Shown: piece by piece, positions 36,201 through 46,497 of the stretch
Layout of the letters: every line of letters starts with the position of its first letter
Position numbering within the stretch: position 1 is the stretch's first letter
NCBI GenBank assembly: GCA_942486035.1
Contig: CALNXK010000043.1
Location: 426,501 to 490,500, forward strand
DNA: 64,000 bases
DNA from: Porites lobata
Taxonomy: Eukaryota > Cnidaria > Anthozoa > Scleractinia > Poritidae
Direction of reading: 5' to 3'
Translations under genes and position numbers: made by a program
The notes under the pieces: model-generated
The model's input: the letters and a program-made list of their open reading frames with translations, nothing else
Database searches by the model: none
What the model was told of the DNA's origin: nothing

Positions 36201-39200
36201 AATTTCTCCTTGTAATATTAATGCTTTGTAAAACAGAGTGGTCATGAGAATTAAAAACATGATTACCAAGATGAATTTGCTTGATATTTTATTAACTTCT
36301 CCCCACTACTTCTGTAGGGAATGATAAGAGGCAACAAGTAAGATTTCAAATTTTGATCTTTAAGCAACTCTACCTTTGATACTGATTTACAGCTGCAAGC
36401 AAAGAAAAAAGAAAAGGAAAATGAATTACATAATAATACGCTATTAACGCAGATCCCACATAAAAACAATACACAAGCTTTGAGTTTTCTCAAGTGTGGA
36501 AAAAACTGCGATAGAAACTATTTTTTTTTCCAGGTACCGCTATGGAAGCTCTTTCATCTATGCAAACATTTCTTAAAAGTAGACCATCTACCTTTGGCTC
36601 TTTAGAAGAGGGTATAGAATGGAGGTATGGCACAGCTGTTGTCCAACACTGCTCATTCTTACACTATGTAGTTAAGCCTGGTTTTTGCTATTAACATGAT
36701 CACTTGGCTACCAGCTATTTCTCCATGTTATTATGTAGCTACGTGGATCTGTATCTATGGTAGCCTGCATATAGCATGGCGGTTTTGGTTGGGTGCGCTA
36801 AGTAATAAAGCTTATAAAAGCAGGCGAGGGCATAGAAACCACGAGGAGATTGGGGTGCTGCTCGTGCGCCCAGCTCGACAAAAACACACAAAACCGCCAT
36901 GCTACGCAGGCTATATCTGTGGTGGCCCTGCAGTTGTATGGCTATGAACAAGTAGCTGTTTCACCATGTGGATATGTTGTAGGTAAAGTCCATTTATTTC
37001 TTAGATTAAACCAGTGTTAGTTTGAATTATCAGGAATTTCATCATTTCCTATCCATAAATACTCAAAAGAGACCAAGGAAATTCTGGCTTAATCTGATAA
37101 CGATTTTACCCACAAAAGATACCTTACTCTGCAGCTACACTTGTAGCCCAAGCTGTACTGAAACCCACAACCTCTTTTCACACTCACGGTAGATATTTTA
37201 TTCTGATTGCTAGCATTTGTTTGACAGACACTTGTTGGCTGAATGATTGTTCTTAAACTTGTGGGATACCCAAAAGCTATGAATCTATGAATTATTTGTG
37301 CAAAAAGTAAGATTTCCCTGTTGCCCACAGGCAATTAAAGTTGCCAGGGAACACCTGGCCTTGCTTGAGCATAGTTATGGACTGTTTTGCCATTTTCCTT
37401 TGAATGTTTGACTTGCTGTTTAATGTTAGCTTTGTCAAGTAACATGGTGAGAATATAAATCATAGCTAGGGGGCACTCAATTAAGTAATACTAAGAGCTG
37501 TAACAGTTCTGGACCACTGAATGCACTGAAGTGATTTAATTTTTTTTTTCAGCGTACGAAGCGGTCAAATACACAATGTGGAATCAGCACGGGTATCCAT
37601 GGCGGGGCAGTTAATGAGGTAACATTGGTTATTCTTCAAACGGTTTGTAATACTATAGATCGAGCTTTTAGCAATCATGATGGGATGGGAATTCTCAGTC
37701 ATTTAAAGTTATTGCAGTCTCCTTCCCTGCCCCCACTTGGCCGAGAGCATTGCAGAAATGCCTCACAGAGTGGTTGCAAAGGAGACAATGATAAGTTTGA
37801 AAGAATGTGAATTCGTGAAGGAGAAAGAGATGAACTTTATTCTGCCAGTGGCTCAGGTGACTTGGAAAAAATCTGAGTTCTTCCAACAGGAATCAAATTT
37901 CCTGCGACCTTCTGGTTATTAGTGTAGACGTTGTACTACTAAGATACAAGAGACCTGTGGAAGCTAAGGGCAAGGCTATAATTATAAACTAAGTTCATGT
38001 GTCAAACATCCTGCTTACTGCTGGGACTAGAATGTCGATATGTAATTATGCATCATGATAGAAATGTGATGGTAAATTTTAAGCTTGGTGTTACATGAGA
38101 AAGATCTTGATTCAGTCAGTGACACAGGCTTCTTGGAAGAAAAAGTCCAAGTTCTCCCAATCAAACCTACTACCTTCTGGTTACTAGTCCAGGGCCCACT
38201 TGTTTGAAAGGTGGATAACGCTATCCACTGGTTAAATCTCTATCCAGTGGATAGCGCAATTGGTTTCCTTAATACTTATCCACTGGATAGTGATTTATCC
38301 GGTGGACAGCGCTATCCAATGTTTGAACAATCCGGGCCAGATGCTCTACCACTGAGCCACAGTAGACTAGTGGTTCATGTGTGAACATCCTGCATACTGC
38401 TAGGTTTGGAATGTACAAAACATTACAAAGGTACGTGGGATATGTGCAGTGTTACAAACGTGATGGCTCATTGTAGACTAACATTGTATAATTTTACAGA
38501 TGTAACAGCAGTTGTGAGAGTGAGACGGAGAGATGTTCATCCAGCTCACCTTCCCCGTCACATTTTTGTGGTGCAATAACTGAAGAATCACAAGAAACAA
38601 CACTAACAGACACGCCTGAAATAACATCAGAGACCCCTACCACTGATTCCAAGCCAGCGGTGAGCTTTATAACTCGTGTTTTGCTATAATGTAAATTTGT
38701 ACCTTTACAATCATCACGTCATGTAAAAGTGATCATCTGCAGATCATAAAAGGATCTGGAAAGGGGTTCCTGTGCATTCCCGCGTTTTTTTCACAAAAAT
38801 CCCGCCTCGCGAACATGTTTCATCATTAAATATCAGAATTCTGCACTGTAGTTACGGTCGTTTCTCTACAAAGTCGGCGTTTCGCTGCATCATAAGGTCG
38901 ATTCGCTGCACCCAACTTTTGGTATTAAACAGTTTAAAACAATTTAGAATGAAAGACAAACGGGAAATAAACGAGTTCAGTTAGCGAAACGACTTAACAA
39001 CTTTGCAGCGAAACGACTATACTCCGGTGTGTCTCCTCCTCTCAAGGCAATTCGGGCAGAAACCAACTGCGGTCCGGAATTAGCAGGTAAGCGATACACA
39101 CGTCTCTCTTCCGATTATTCTGAAGGTCGGAGATAGATGAACACGGGCTTTAACACTTGAACGTCTAAAAAATTAAGGGCAGTTTTTTGTTTTGTCCATA

Positions 39201-41833
39201 GGAAGTTAAAGAAAGATTTCAATGGAGAATTGACTTGTCCAAGACGGACCAATTTTGGAAAGGTGAGTTACGGAAAAGGCTTATTTTTGGGAGTTGATAG
39301 AAAATAGTTATACACAGATGCACATTGTATTTATTCTGTTTAACTTGCGGTTTTGTCTGACGAGCAAGGAATTGAGCGTTAAAGGCGCGCGCGGAGCTAA
39401 CCTGCGAGTAAGCTCTCCATTTGGAGGATATTGCGAGAAATCACGCGTGAGCGGCACGCGAGATGACACGCAAGATGGAGAGCTTTCTCGTAGGCTAGCG
39501 CAAATCGAGACAAGCCGAGCTTTTCGCCACTCTCGCATGCTCCCCCAATAGGCTGATTTAGCAACGGAACGGGAACGTCATTTGACAACGGGAAAGCGCG
39601 CGGTAAGGAGTAAACTCGACTTCCGGTGCCCAGTTTGCTGCGGTGCCATTGGTCAAACCAGTTGTTTGATTTGCGCGCGCCGTCGTCAACTTCTGTTTCC
39701 GTTCTGCTGCTAAATCATTCTAATATCCTTCATAAAACGCCATCTACGTAGGCACATTGTATTTGCTCAATCGGTTCAAAACTGATGAGCCAACATTATA
39801 ATCAGCTCTGATTTAACTTGTAGGTTGGTTTCAAGACATGTCAAAATTATTCCTCTCCTGTCGTGTTCCAAAGCTTCTTATCTTAGCAGGTAATTCATTT
39901 ATCTTCGCGTTGCTGAAATTACCTAGAATAGCGTGACTTAGCCGTTTTAAGGGACATGGTTGCACGGAGAACGCGTTCAAATTTACGCTACCTCGTTCTC
40001 AGGCGGGCTATCTCCTCCTCTTCGAAGGGTCGAGTATGAGGGAACCGGGGAGCGAGGTTGCAAATTTAAGTTGAAGTACATTTAGAGTTTCAGAATACCT
40101 TAAGACTGATCCTTCATTTTTTTTCAGGTGTTGATCGTCTTGACAGAGACCTCACCATAGGTCAAATGCAAGGTTTGTACCGTAGGCAATTTTTCTGAAT
40201 TTTTTTTTTCAATTTTTCTGGAGTTGAGTTCTTAAGGACTGTATCAAAGTTTTAAAAAGGAACTAGAAAATCGTTGTCTTGTGTCCACGTCCTCCAGGCG
40301 GAAACGTGACCATTCGGCAGTTTCATGTCGTAGTCTTGCAACGACGGCAAAGATATGAACAAACTGAGCCTGGCCCCAGTTGTTCAAAAGCTGGATAGTG
40401 CTATCCACTGGATAAATCTCTATCCAGTGGATAGCTTTTAGGGGAACCAATTGCATTATCCTCTGGATAGAGATTTATATGGTGGATAGCACTATCCAAC
40501 TTTTGAACAATTGGAGCCTGGTGCACATCCAAAGTTGTTGGTTAACTTATCTGAACCTTTTGCTTTTATAGTGTTTTATGACGTTCTCATAGTCGTCGTC
40601 GTTATAAGCTTCGTAATAATAATAGCTGCCTGGAATTGTTTAACGTAAATCTATCTTTTGAAAGAGTTGATTAAGTTAGATTTCTTTGAAATTAATGACG
40701 ACACTTTAGATGTTATCTAAAAGCTGAAAAGTGTTTAGATGGAGAGAGAAAGATCTTAGAAGGCGGATCATCCTAGCGCCATATGTTCCCTGTTTTTGGT
40801 TTACATGCAAAGGCTTGTACTTTTCCTTAGCGTTAGGATCTTCCTTGCTGCCTACGCTAAAAAGATCCTATTGTTCTTCCCGTCGCCATTTTTGCCTAGT
40901 TTGTCCCCCGGATGCTCCTAAAAACCGTCACAAACATCATAAAAAGAATAGCCCCGGGAAGGTTCGTTCTGTGGCTAATCACGATAGTAAAGGCCGACAA
41001 TTTCGTTTGGCGTGACCACGATTTGATTCATGTGATAATTACATTTTTTTTGTCGCCCGTTATTTTTAATTCCTTCTCGATCTTTCTTGGGCACCACACG
41101 GACCGAAATTTCTGCATGTAAACCCAACGAAAGGTTGTTTCGCCTTTAACGATCTCCCTCCCTCCTCGGTGGTAAACAGCCGCTATATTAATTTTCTATG
41201 TTCATTGTGTTTAGGTCAATTCCAGTTGCAAGTGTTGTCTCGATGTGGGCACAGTGTCCATGAAGACGCCCCCGATAAGGTTAGAAGCAGTTAACGTTAA
41301 AACGCTGAGGGCGTCTTGATTTTTGTCCTTTTAAAGGATTTGTTTGGAACCCAAGGACTCTTTTAACGGATTTCAACAGATCTAATGTGAATATGAAAGT
41401 TCTAAAGTGCTGTTTCGGAGGTTTCAATTAAATGGTCACACCTTAGGATTTCGCACTAGCAGGTTAGAACATTACATCTCACTGACACAACGTTATACAA
41501 AACAAATTATGTCTCCTTTTTGCTGCAGGTTGCAGAAGTTCTGGTAGCTTTCCTGGTGCGTTTAAAACTTGCACAGGCGAAGGAAAACTTTCGTAGGTAA
41601 GCAAAGGATACCCTTGGAACATCTGATTCTCTCTACACTACGTTTACGAAAGCCTAGCCGATCATTTACATAGCTAGTGAATAGTTTGGGTGTAAGTGTA
41701 GCATTGACCTATTTCTGTTCACTTAGACCTAAATGTTTTCTAATTCAGGATCTTGCCTAGACCAAAATTAGCTGATCATTTTATTTTTCTACTATTTTGT
41801 TCTCTTCTTGATAGGCCGATGCCTGCATGTTAA
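33275..41833 (+). CDS. PPME1: Protein phosphatase methylesterase 1, 16 exons
   Basis: Exons: 33275-33357, 33428-33524, 34049-34141, 34416-34473, 35074-35125, 35502-35576, 36068-36156, 36534-36624, 37553-37618, 38500-38659, 39202-39262, 39824-39889, 40128-40172, 41215-41279, 41529-41596 and 41815-41833. All junctions are GT-AG with continuous phase; the product is 395 aa (human about 386). PPME1 is an alpha/beta hydrolase that removes the methyl ester from the C-terminal Leu of PP2A catalytic subunit and inhibits the phosphatase. Visible landmarks are the oxyanion-region LLLLLHGGGHSALSW, LAIDLRGHG, the nucleophile elbow GHSMGG with Ser153, IDVVEGTAMEAL with the acid residue, VRSGQIHNVESARVSM, GVDRLDRDLTIGQMQ and the His motif CGHSVHEDAPDKVAE. 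Exon 10 encodes a Ser/Thr/Glu-rich insertion where vertebrates carry an acidic disordered loop. AATAAA at 41902 follows the stop. Confidence 0.97.
34690..34730. repeat. GATGAT microsatellite
   Basis: About twelve near-perfect GAT/ATG triplets in a PPME1 intron. Confidence 0.8.
34865..35035. repeat. Foldback repeat (AAATTCAGGTTAAGATATTT arms)
   Basis: AAAATTAAATTCAGGTTAAG and its inverted partner, with GATTCTCAATTACTTTTG opposing the GGAAACAGAGAATC stretch and CTCCTAGCC opposing GGCTAGGAG, form a hairpin in a PPME1 intron. A related copy is at 47780-47915. Confidence 0.65.
36167..36370. repeat. MITE of the TTAACCCTTTAA family, copy 2
   Basis: Begins TTAATCCTTTAGGCCCTAAG and shares ATCAGCATCAAATTTCTCCT and GCTTTGTAAAACAGAG with the copy at 50324. 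The right end is degraded. It lies in a PPME1 intron. Confidence 0.65.
36761..36913. mobile_element. 153-bp MITE with TAGCCTGC ends and near-identical 9-bp flanks
   Basis: TAGCCTGCATATAGCATGGC and GCCATGCTACGCAGGCTA are inverted. The 9-bp flanks TATCTATGG (36752-36760) and TATCTGTGG (36914-36922) differ at one base, consistent with an old Mutator-type target duplication. Located in a PPME1 intron. Confidence 0.8.
37845..37965 (-). mobile_element. tRNA-headed SINE fragment
   Basis: On the minus strand it shares TAACCAGAAGGT and a GATTCCTGTTGGAAGAACTC body with the SINE at 38105-38365, indicating a second copy of the same family. The tRNA-like head is degraded. Confidence 0.5.
38105..38365 (-). 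mobile_element. tRNA-headed SINE split by a MITE
   Basis: Minus-strand reading gives TGTGGCTCAGTGGTAGAGC (A box), then the 38198-38336 insertion, then GACTAGTAACCAGAAGGT and AGGTTTGATTGGGAGAACTT (B box and body). GGGCC occurs on both sides of the insertion. Confidence 0.65.
38198..38336. repeat. GGATAG/CTATCC foldback MITE, copy 1
   Basis: Ends CTTGTTTGAAAGGTGGATA and the inverted TATCCAATGTTTGAACAA enclose palindromic subunits (CTATCCACTGG, CCAGTGGATAG). Nested in a SINE in a PPME1 intron. Confidence 0.75.
39395..39502. repeat. Foldback MITE, TAGCCTGCG-like family
   Basis: TAACCTGCGAGTAAGCTCTCC-like left arm and the inverted GGAGAGCTTTCTCGTAGGCT right arm enclose a GC-rich core in the PPME1 intron after the 39202-39262 exon. 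Confidence 0.65.
40376..40516. repeat. GGATAG/CTATCC foldback MITE, copy 2
   Basis: CCAGTTGTTCAAAAGCTGG and the inverted CCAACTTTTGAACAATTGG enclose GGATAGTGCTATCCACTGG palindromes. Located in the PPME1 intron before the 41215-41279 exon. Confidence 0.8.
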
Positions 41834-41901
41834 CGTTTGGTTGGAACACAGGTTGTGATGCGAAAAAGAAGAAGACCAATTACTGTAAAATACATATTGT
41901 A

Positions 41902-41907
41902 AATAAA
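41902..41907 (+). terminator. PPME1: Likely PPME1 polyadenylation signal AATAAA
   Basis: A canonical AATAAA hexamer lies about 70 bp after the PPME1 stop codon, in the correct orientation. The short implied 3' UTR fits a compact gene. Confidence 0.6.
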
Positions 41908-43437
41908 GCTAAAAGAAATCCCACAACGTCTTGACACTTTTGAGTCCATGGGTTTTAGAACAGAGCACACTGCTTAAAAAATCAACATTTAATACATCGG
42001 TAATGCCAGTCTGAAATATTCTTTTCAGATCTGTCGATAATTCATGAACTTAAGAGAAATTAGAGACCGTCTAAATTTGGTAAACTTTCGTTTTCAACCT
42101 CTGCGAGGAATTATCTCCCATAGTCTGCCTACTCATGCATCTTTTTTCCCTAATACCTGCCAGTCAAGCTGGTTGTACTATGCAAATTTCTAAATACCGT
42201 AGCGTATAATTCTAGCCCCACAGTATACTAGCTCCCGAGTCCCGCGGGGAACTCCCAAAAAGTTCGGATACGTGTGCCGCCCTGGGTCTTAAAACTGCCC
42301 CTATTCAAGGATGGCAAAAAGAAAACTGATAGCCTTTTTAAGGCCCAAACCAAAAAAAATGAGACCCAGTCTAAGGGAAAAACAGAAACTAAGAATTCAA
42401 CGGAAAAACCGATAATGTTCCTTAATTTTTTTCCAAATACTCTTAGGTAAAGTTCAGTTTCAACAGATGATTTGCTTCTCGTGTAATTGGGCATTTATAC
42501 GCAATTGAATTTTAGCTGATATAATACAGGTATCCTATCTCAGGATCACACCTAGATTAAAACGCTAACAACTCCAAAAATGATACTCATTTTAATGACG
42601 GAGACCCTCAAAAATTATACTCTAATGGGCGGCACGTACTTGTGTAGGCGGTACACTTGAGCACACCCCGGGCTATCTCATATTTTACCTGTGAATTTCC
42701 CCCGCACAATAGGATATCGGAACTTTGTGAGACCAAATTCGCTTCCATAGGTTAAAGCAATCCTTGCCCTTTCCGCTGGATTGAAATGGGTCGGTAACCG
42801 GAAGGGTATGGGAACGAAATTGGAGGTTGCATGCAGCGATTCAGGCGGACGCAGGCGCTGTTGACTAAGTTGGTGCGAGAGAGGCAGGGTCTTGACTTTT
42901 CGAACCAACAAGCTATAAACGCATGACTACATGCACAGACTCAGTTATGAGGCAAAAACCTTCTTATGAACGATAAACAGTTGTTAAATCCATTGTATTT
43001 ATGGTATTCTATTTGAAAATTGTCCAAGAAATCACTCCGGATGACCTTTTTGACTCGTCCCGGGCTCTCCAAAAAAAAAAAGGAAAAAAGAGAAGAAACG
43101 CGCCGAGTCCAGTACTGCTCTCACACTCATGTGTGCTTACTTCATAACTCCTGACCTCATAAGAAAAAATAACCTGACCGGTCAAGGAAATTACTCCCAG
43201 GCCAACTATGGTTTTATTACAACTGTACATTTAATAGATTTAATTCAATTGTGAAAAAAAAAACCGTGGATAGTCTGCAATATATTCTGTTAGTCTCAAA
43301 CAAAAGTTACAATAATATAATATAATGATACCTGGCAATGAGAACATGCATGGACCTCTTTGAATCAAGATTATACAAACCACCAAACTTATGAACTGTC
43401 TGTCTCTTTATCCGCGAAAAGAGAGCCTTTGTTCAAA
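41908..43437. other. Gene-free stretch between PPME1 and the small intronless gene
   Basis: Contains the degenerate TIR element at 42230-42672. Nothing else supported; an open minus frame at 42678-42911 has no recognisable domain. Confidence 0.5.
42230..42672. repeat. Degenerate TIR element related to the 437-1680 element
   Basis: The left part has AGTTCGGATACGTGTGCCGCC and the right part has GGGCGGCACGTACTTGTG in inverse orientation, with CCCGCGGGGAACTC and GAGCACACCCCGGGC at the outer ends. It lies between PPME1 and the small intronless gene. Confidence 0.45.
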
Positions 43438-43887
43438 TCAACACCGATTTTCGACAAGTCGCAACTCTTTTTGTACTTTACTCATGCCTTGATGATCGGA
43501 ATCATTTTCCTCGTGGTTATAATTATATTCTTTAGGCTCTGTTGCTCCATAACTAGACAGTTCCCTTTCTTCCATTTCGGCGAACGGTTCCACTTCTTCT
43601 AAGCTCGCACGTCGCCATCTTCTCCCTTCCCATAACTGTGCAATCTTGGCTCTCTTGTTGGTAAGAGCATGTCGAGATTCACGTTGCAAATCCTGAAAGA
43701 AACTCTTCAATCTTTTGGCAGAACTTGGGCTCTTTCCAGGCGAGTCGCCATGCGGCGTTGAAAGCGAAGCCGCTTGTTCCAGTGCTGGACTTGTCTTCGG
43801 TGAGAAAAATTCGTGTTGAGATGAACGCTTGGGAGTTTTCTTGGCCGCATGTCTTGGAGAGCTTTGCATTGTTGTTTTTCTTTTCAT
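43438..43887 (-). CDS. Small intronless gene, Ser/Pro-rich basic protein of unknown function
   Basis: A single-exon ORF of 149 aa starts at the ATG at 43887 (MKRKTTMQSSPRHAAKK); an in-frame stop lies just upstream, so the start is bounded. I do not recognise the family. The N-terminal half is basic and rich in Ser-Pro sites (SSPRH, FFSPKTSP, SPGKSPSS), then comes a charged helical stretch (AKRLKSFFQDLQRE, LTNKRAKIAQLWEGRRWRR) and an acidic C-terminus (EVEPFAEMEERE, YNHEENDSD). This looks like a nuclear, proline-directed-kinase substrate, but that is inference from composition. It sits alone between PPME1 (convergent) and LAMTOR1. A splice acceptor-like sequence at about 43922 leaves open that this is the last exon of a longer gene. 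A chance ORF is unlikely given its biased composition and absence of repeats. Confidence 0.5.
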   Translation of the reverse strand: MKRKTTMQSSPRHAAKKTPKRSSQHEFFSPKTSPALEQAASLSTPHGDSPGKSPSSAKRLKSFFQDLQRESRHALTNKRAKIAQLWEGRRWRRASLEEVEPFAEMEERELSSYGATEPKEYNYNHEENDSDHQGMSKVQKELRLVENRC

Positions 43888-46497
43888 CCGAAATTGCTGT
43901 TTGATTGACGGGGTCAAAATCAACTAAATCAGAACAACATTCAACAAAACCACATCTATGAGTCACAAGACTTTTGTCAGCCTCGTTCTAAATTCGAGTT
44001 TTTCGCACTTGAGCACATTCCACCGATAAGAAATCTTTCCTTTCTTTAAAATGTTTCTTGAACAATGGACTTATTAATCAAAAATTCAATCCGATTATAA
44101 ACGGCTTCGTGCAGCTTTAATCGTTTCATTCAAACTGAAAAGAAACAGTGGGCTTTCGCCAAAATTTGGATCATAAACTTCTCATCTGCTCAAAGTGTTA
44201 GTTGTGATGTCATCGTCGTTGAAGAATAATGGCAACGAGAATTTTTGTATTTTCGGTGTCATCATATGCGGGAAACATTCTCTAGGTTTTCCAACAAAAT
44301 GTATCCATTTGCAATGAAATATCCAATTCACCTAAAAGTGCAGTCCCCGTATATAACAGAAATTTGCTCACTTTTGCAGAAAAATGAGGTGTCACGATAT
44401 ACATGTGCATATGCATGTGCAGCAAAATCATAAATAAAATTTAAGTGGTAGTAAGGTGTTTTGCATTCGTGGGCTATCGAGCATCAACACAACTTTCACA
44501 AAAAAAAATTTGGATGCAGGGATACTGAGGGAATGGAATTAAATAAGGGGGAAGGATGAAACTTTTTCATTCGTCCCTATACTGTATAACCACTCGTGAC
44601 TCTTATTTGCAGTCCACTTGCGCGGAATAAAGACAGGAAACGAATTAGTCATGTTCGCATTTCCGGGATGAAAGAAGGACAAAAAGGAAAAGAAGATTTT
44701 CTTGTGAATTCCCAGACTTCAATCCACTATTTGTTTCCTCTGCAAATCAGACAAACAGAAACACGCAACAAAACTTGGCTTAACATAGAAGAAGACTTTT
44801 TAAAGCCCGCTTCGTTTAATTTCGCCCATTCTTTTATCCAGTATTTTAATAGTTCATTTTGACCCACAAAACGAGGGATTGTTAACAACTGAGAAGCATT
44901 CATCTCGTCATTTTTATTACAAATAATCTTTGAAAGGCAATACAAATACTGAAGTCATTTATACACTCTACTAGAGTAACCTGAATGGCAAGAGTTAAAA
45001 CAAAACCTACAAGTGTCATCTACGCCTCATTACGCCCAGCATTTCCATGTTCAGGATTCAACGCAATCTCAATTGGTATTAGGCTCTAGACTACAATTAA
45101 GTCCGCGATTTTTTTCTCAATTAAATATTTAACTTTGCAAGGTGAAATAAAAACCTCCTTCCCAGTCCCTTCTCCGCGTTAGGATGGTGATGAGAATCAT
45201 GTAAGATGTATCCACCGTTGATGTGACGAAACCGCTGTAAAGGCCTACCGCATATTCCCAAAATTTCAGAGAATTTTGTCACCTGACGCCGATAGAGAAC
45301 CGACTTTATTTCTAAGTGAGTTATTTGTTAGGAGACACGACGAAATAAAGCTGTGAAATTCCAGCTCAGTCTTGCCATCCTCAACGTAGGAGCACCCTGG
45401 GAAAGGGTTTTCCAGAAGAACCACAGGCCCCTAATCTTGTGGTTTTTTTTGGTAATTTTTTCTGTCGCATTCAAATTATCATCTACACTAGCTTATACCT
45501 AAGACTCTCGTAAAGTATCTTAAGTCGAATTGCTTATTGACCATCTTTCGTTTCTTTTTTTTTCTTCTCTTTTTAAGTTTAATTAAAAAAAATTACTTTG
45601 AGCCATTCTTTTACGTAATTTCATTACCGAAGATGTACACAAATGTTTACCACATTGCACGTATGATACTTAAGGATCACTTTCAAGAATTTCGAACGGT
45701 GACACGGGCGGGGATTTTTGACCGGCTATAGTCTGAAATGTCATACGTCTTCACCCCCTCACCCGTGGGGGGCACGGTCTCTCTTCCCCCACCCCCACGG
45801 GTTAGGGGGGGGGGGAGACACATGACATTTCAGACTGGACTAGCTAAAGCTTGCAGACTTTGGTGAAGCAAGAGCTATGGCTGTTGATTGTGCCTCTTCA
45901 CTAAAGGGGGCTGTGTCACGGCTTATTATTTCATTTTGTTTATGATGCCAATTACACGTCCTTGCTTGCCAAGGAACTTGAGAAATTACTTGTGAATGAC
46001 AAAACCACAGTTTCGTGTCAAACAAATTGTCACCCAAGCATTATATCAAACGTTAAAAACAACAAAAATGAACGTTAAAAAACTGTCAGGATAACAAGTT
46101 TTCAAAACCACAATTGCAATCGGTTTCAATCTTCTTCAAGTTTGTCCATCCACGCCTACTTTTGTATTTTCTGCGTTGTTAATACCTTCTTTTAATGCTT
46201 TGAGCAGTTATTTTCATGTTTCACTCAATTTAGTAACAGATTTCACTGTTTGAATTTTGATAAATTTCGTGACACAGCCCCTTTAAATCTATCTTTGGAA
46301 TCCATCCGCCTTCAAAAAATTACGGAAATGGGGAAAACAAAAACAAAGAAGTTTCCCCCTTTTCTTAACTTTCACTGGTCACAATTTCCATGGTAGGAAG
46401 TTCACTGTGAAACTCATTTTCATTACTAGCATGGAATGCATTATATAGTTGGAATTTTAATAAATATTTGAATATCGGCTACTTCTTAGGATTAAGA
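43888..46497. other. Gene-free stretch before LAMTOR1
   Basis: AT-rich DNA with the 45729-45842 MITE. Short open frames on both strands near 44600-44945 lack splice context or domains. No gene supported. Confidence 0.5.
45729..45842. repeat. Foldback MITE (TAGTCTGAAATGTCAT ends)
   Basis: TAGTCTGAAATGTCAT and ATGACATTTCAGACTGG ends with opposing CCCTCACCCGTGGGGGG and CCCCACGGGTTAGGGGG arms, about 114 bp, in gene-free DNA. Confidence 0.7.

Noticed and set aside
44596..44945. Overlapping open frames on both strands
   Set aside because: No recognisable domain, no neighbouring exons with matching phase.
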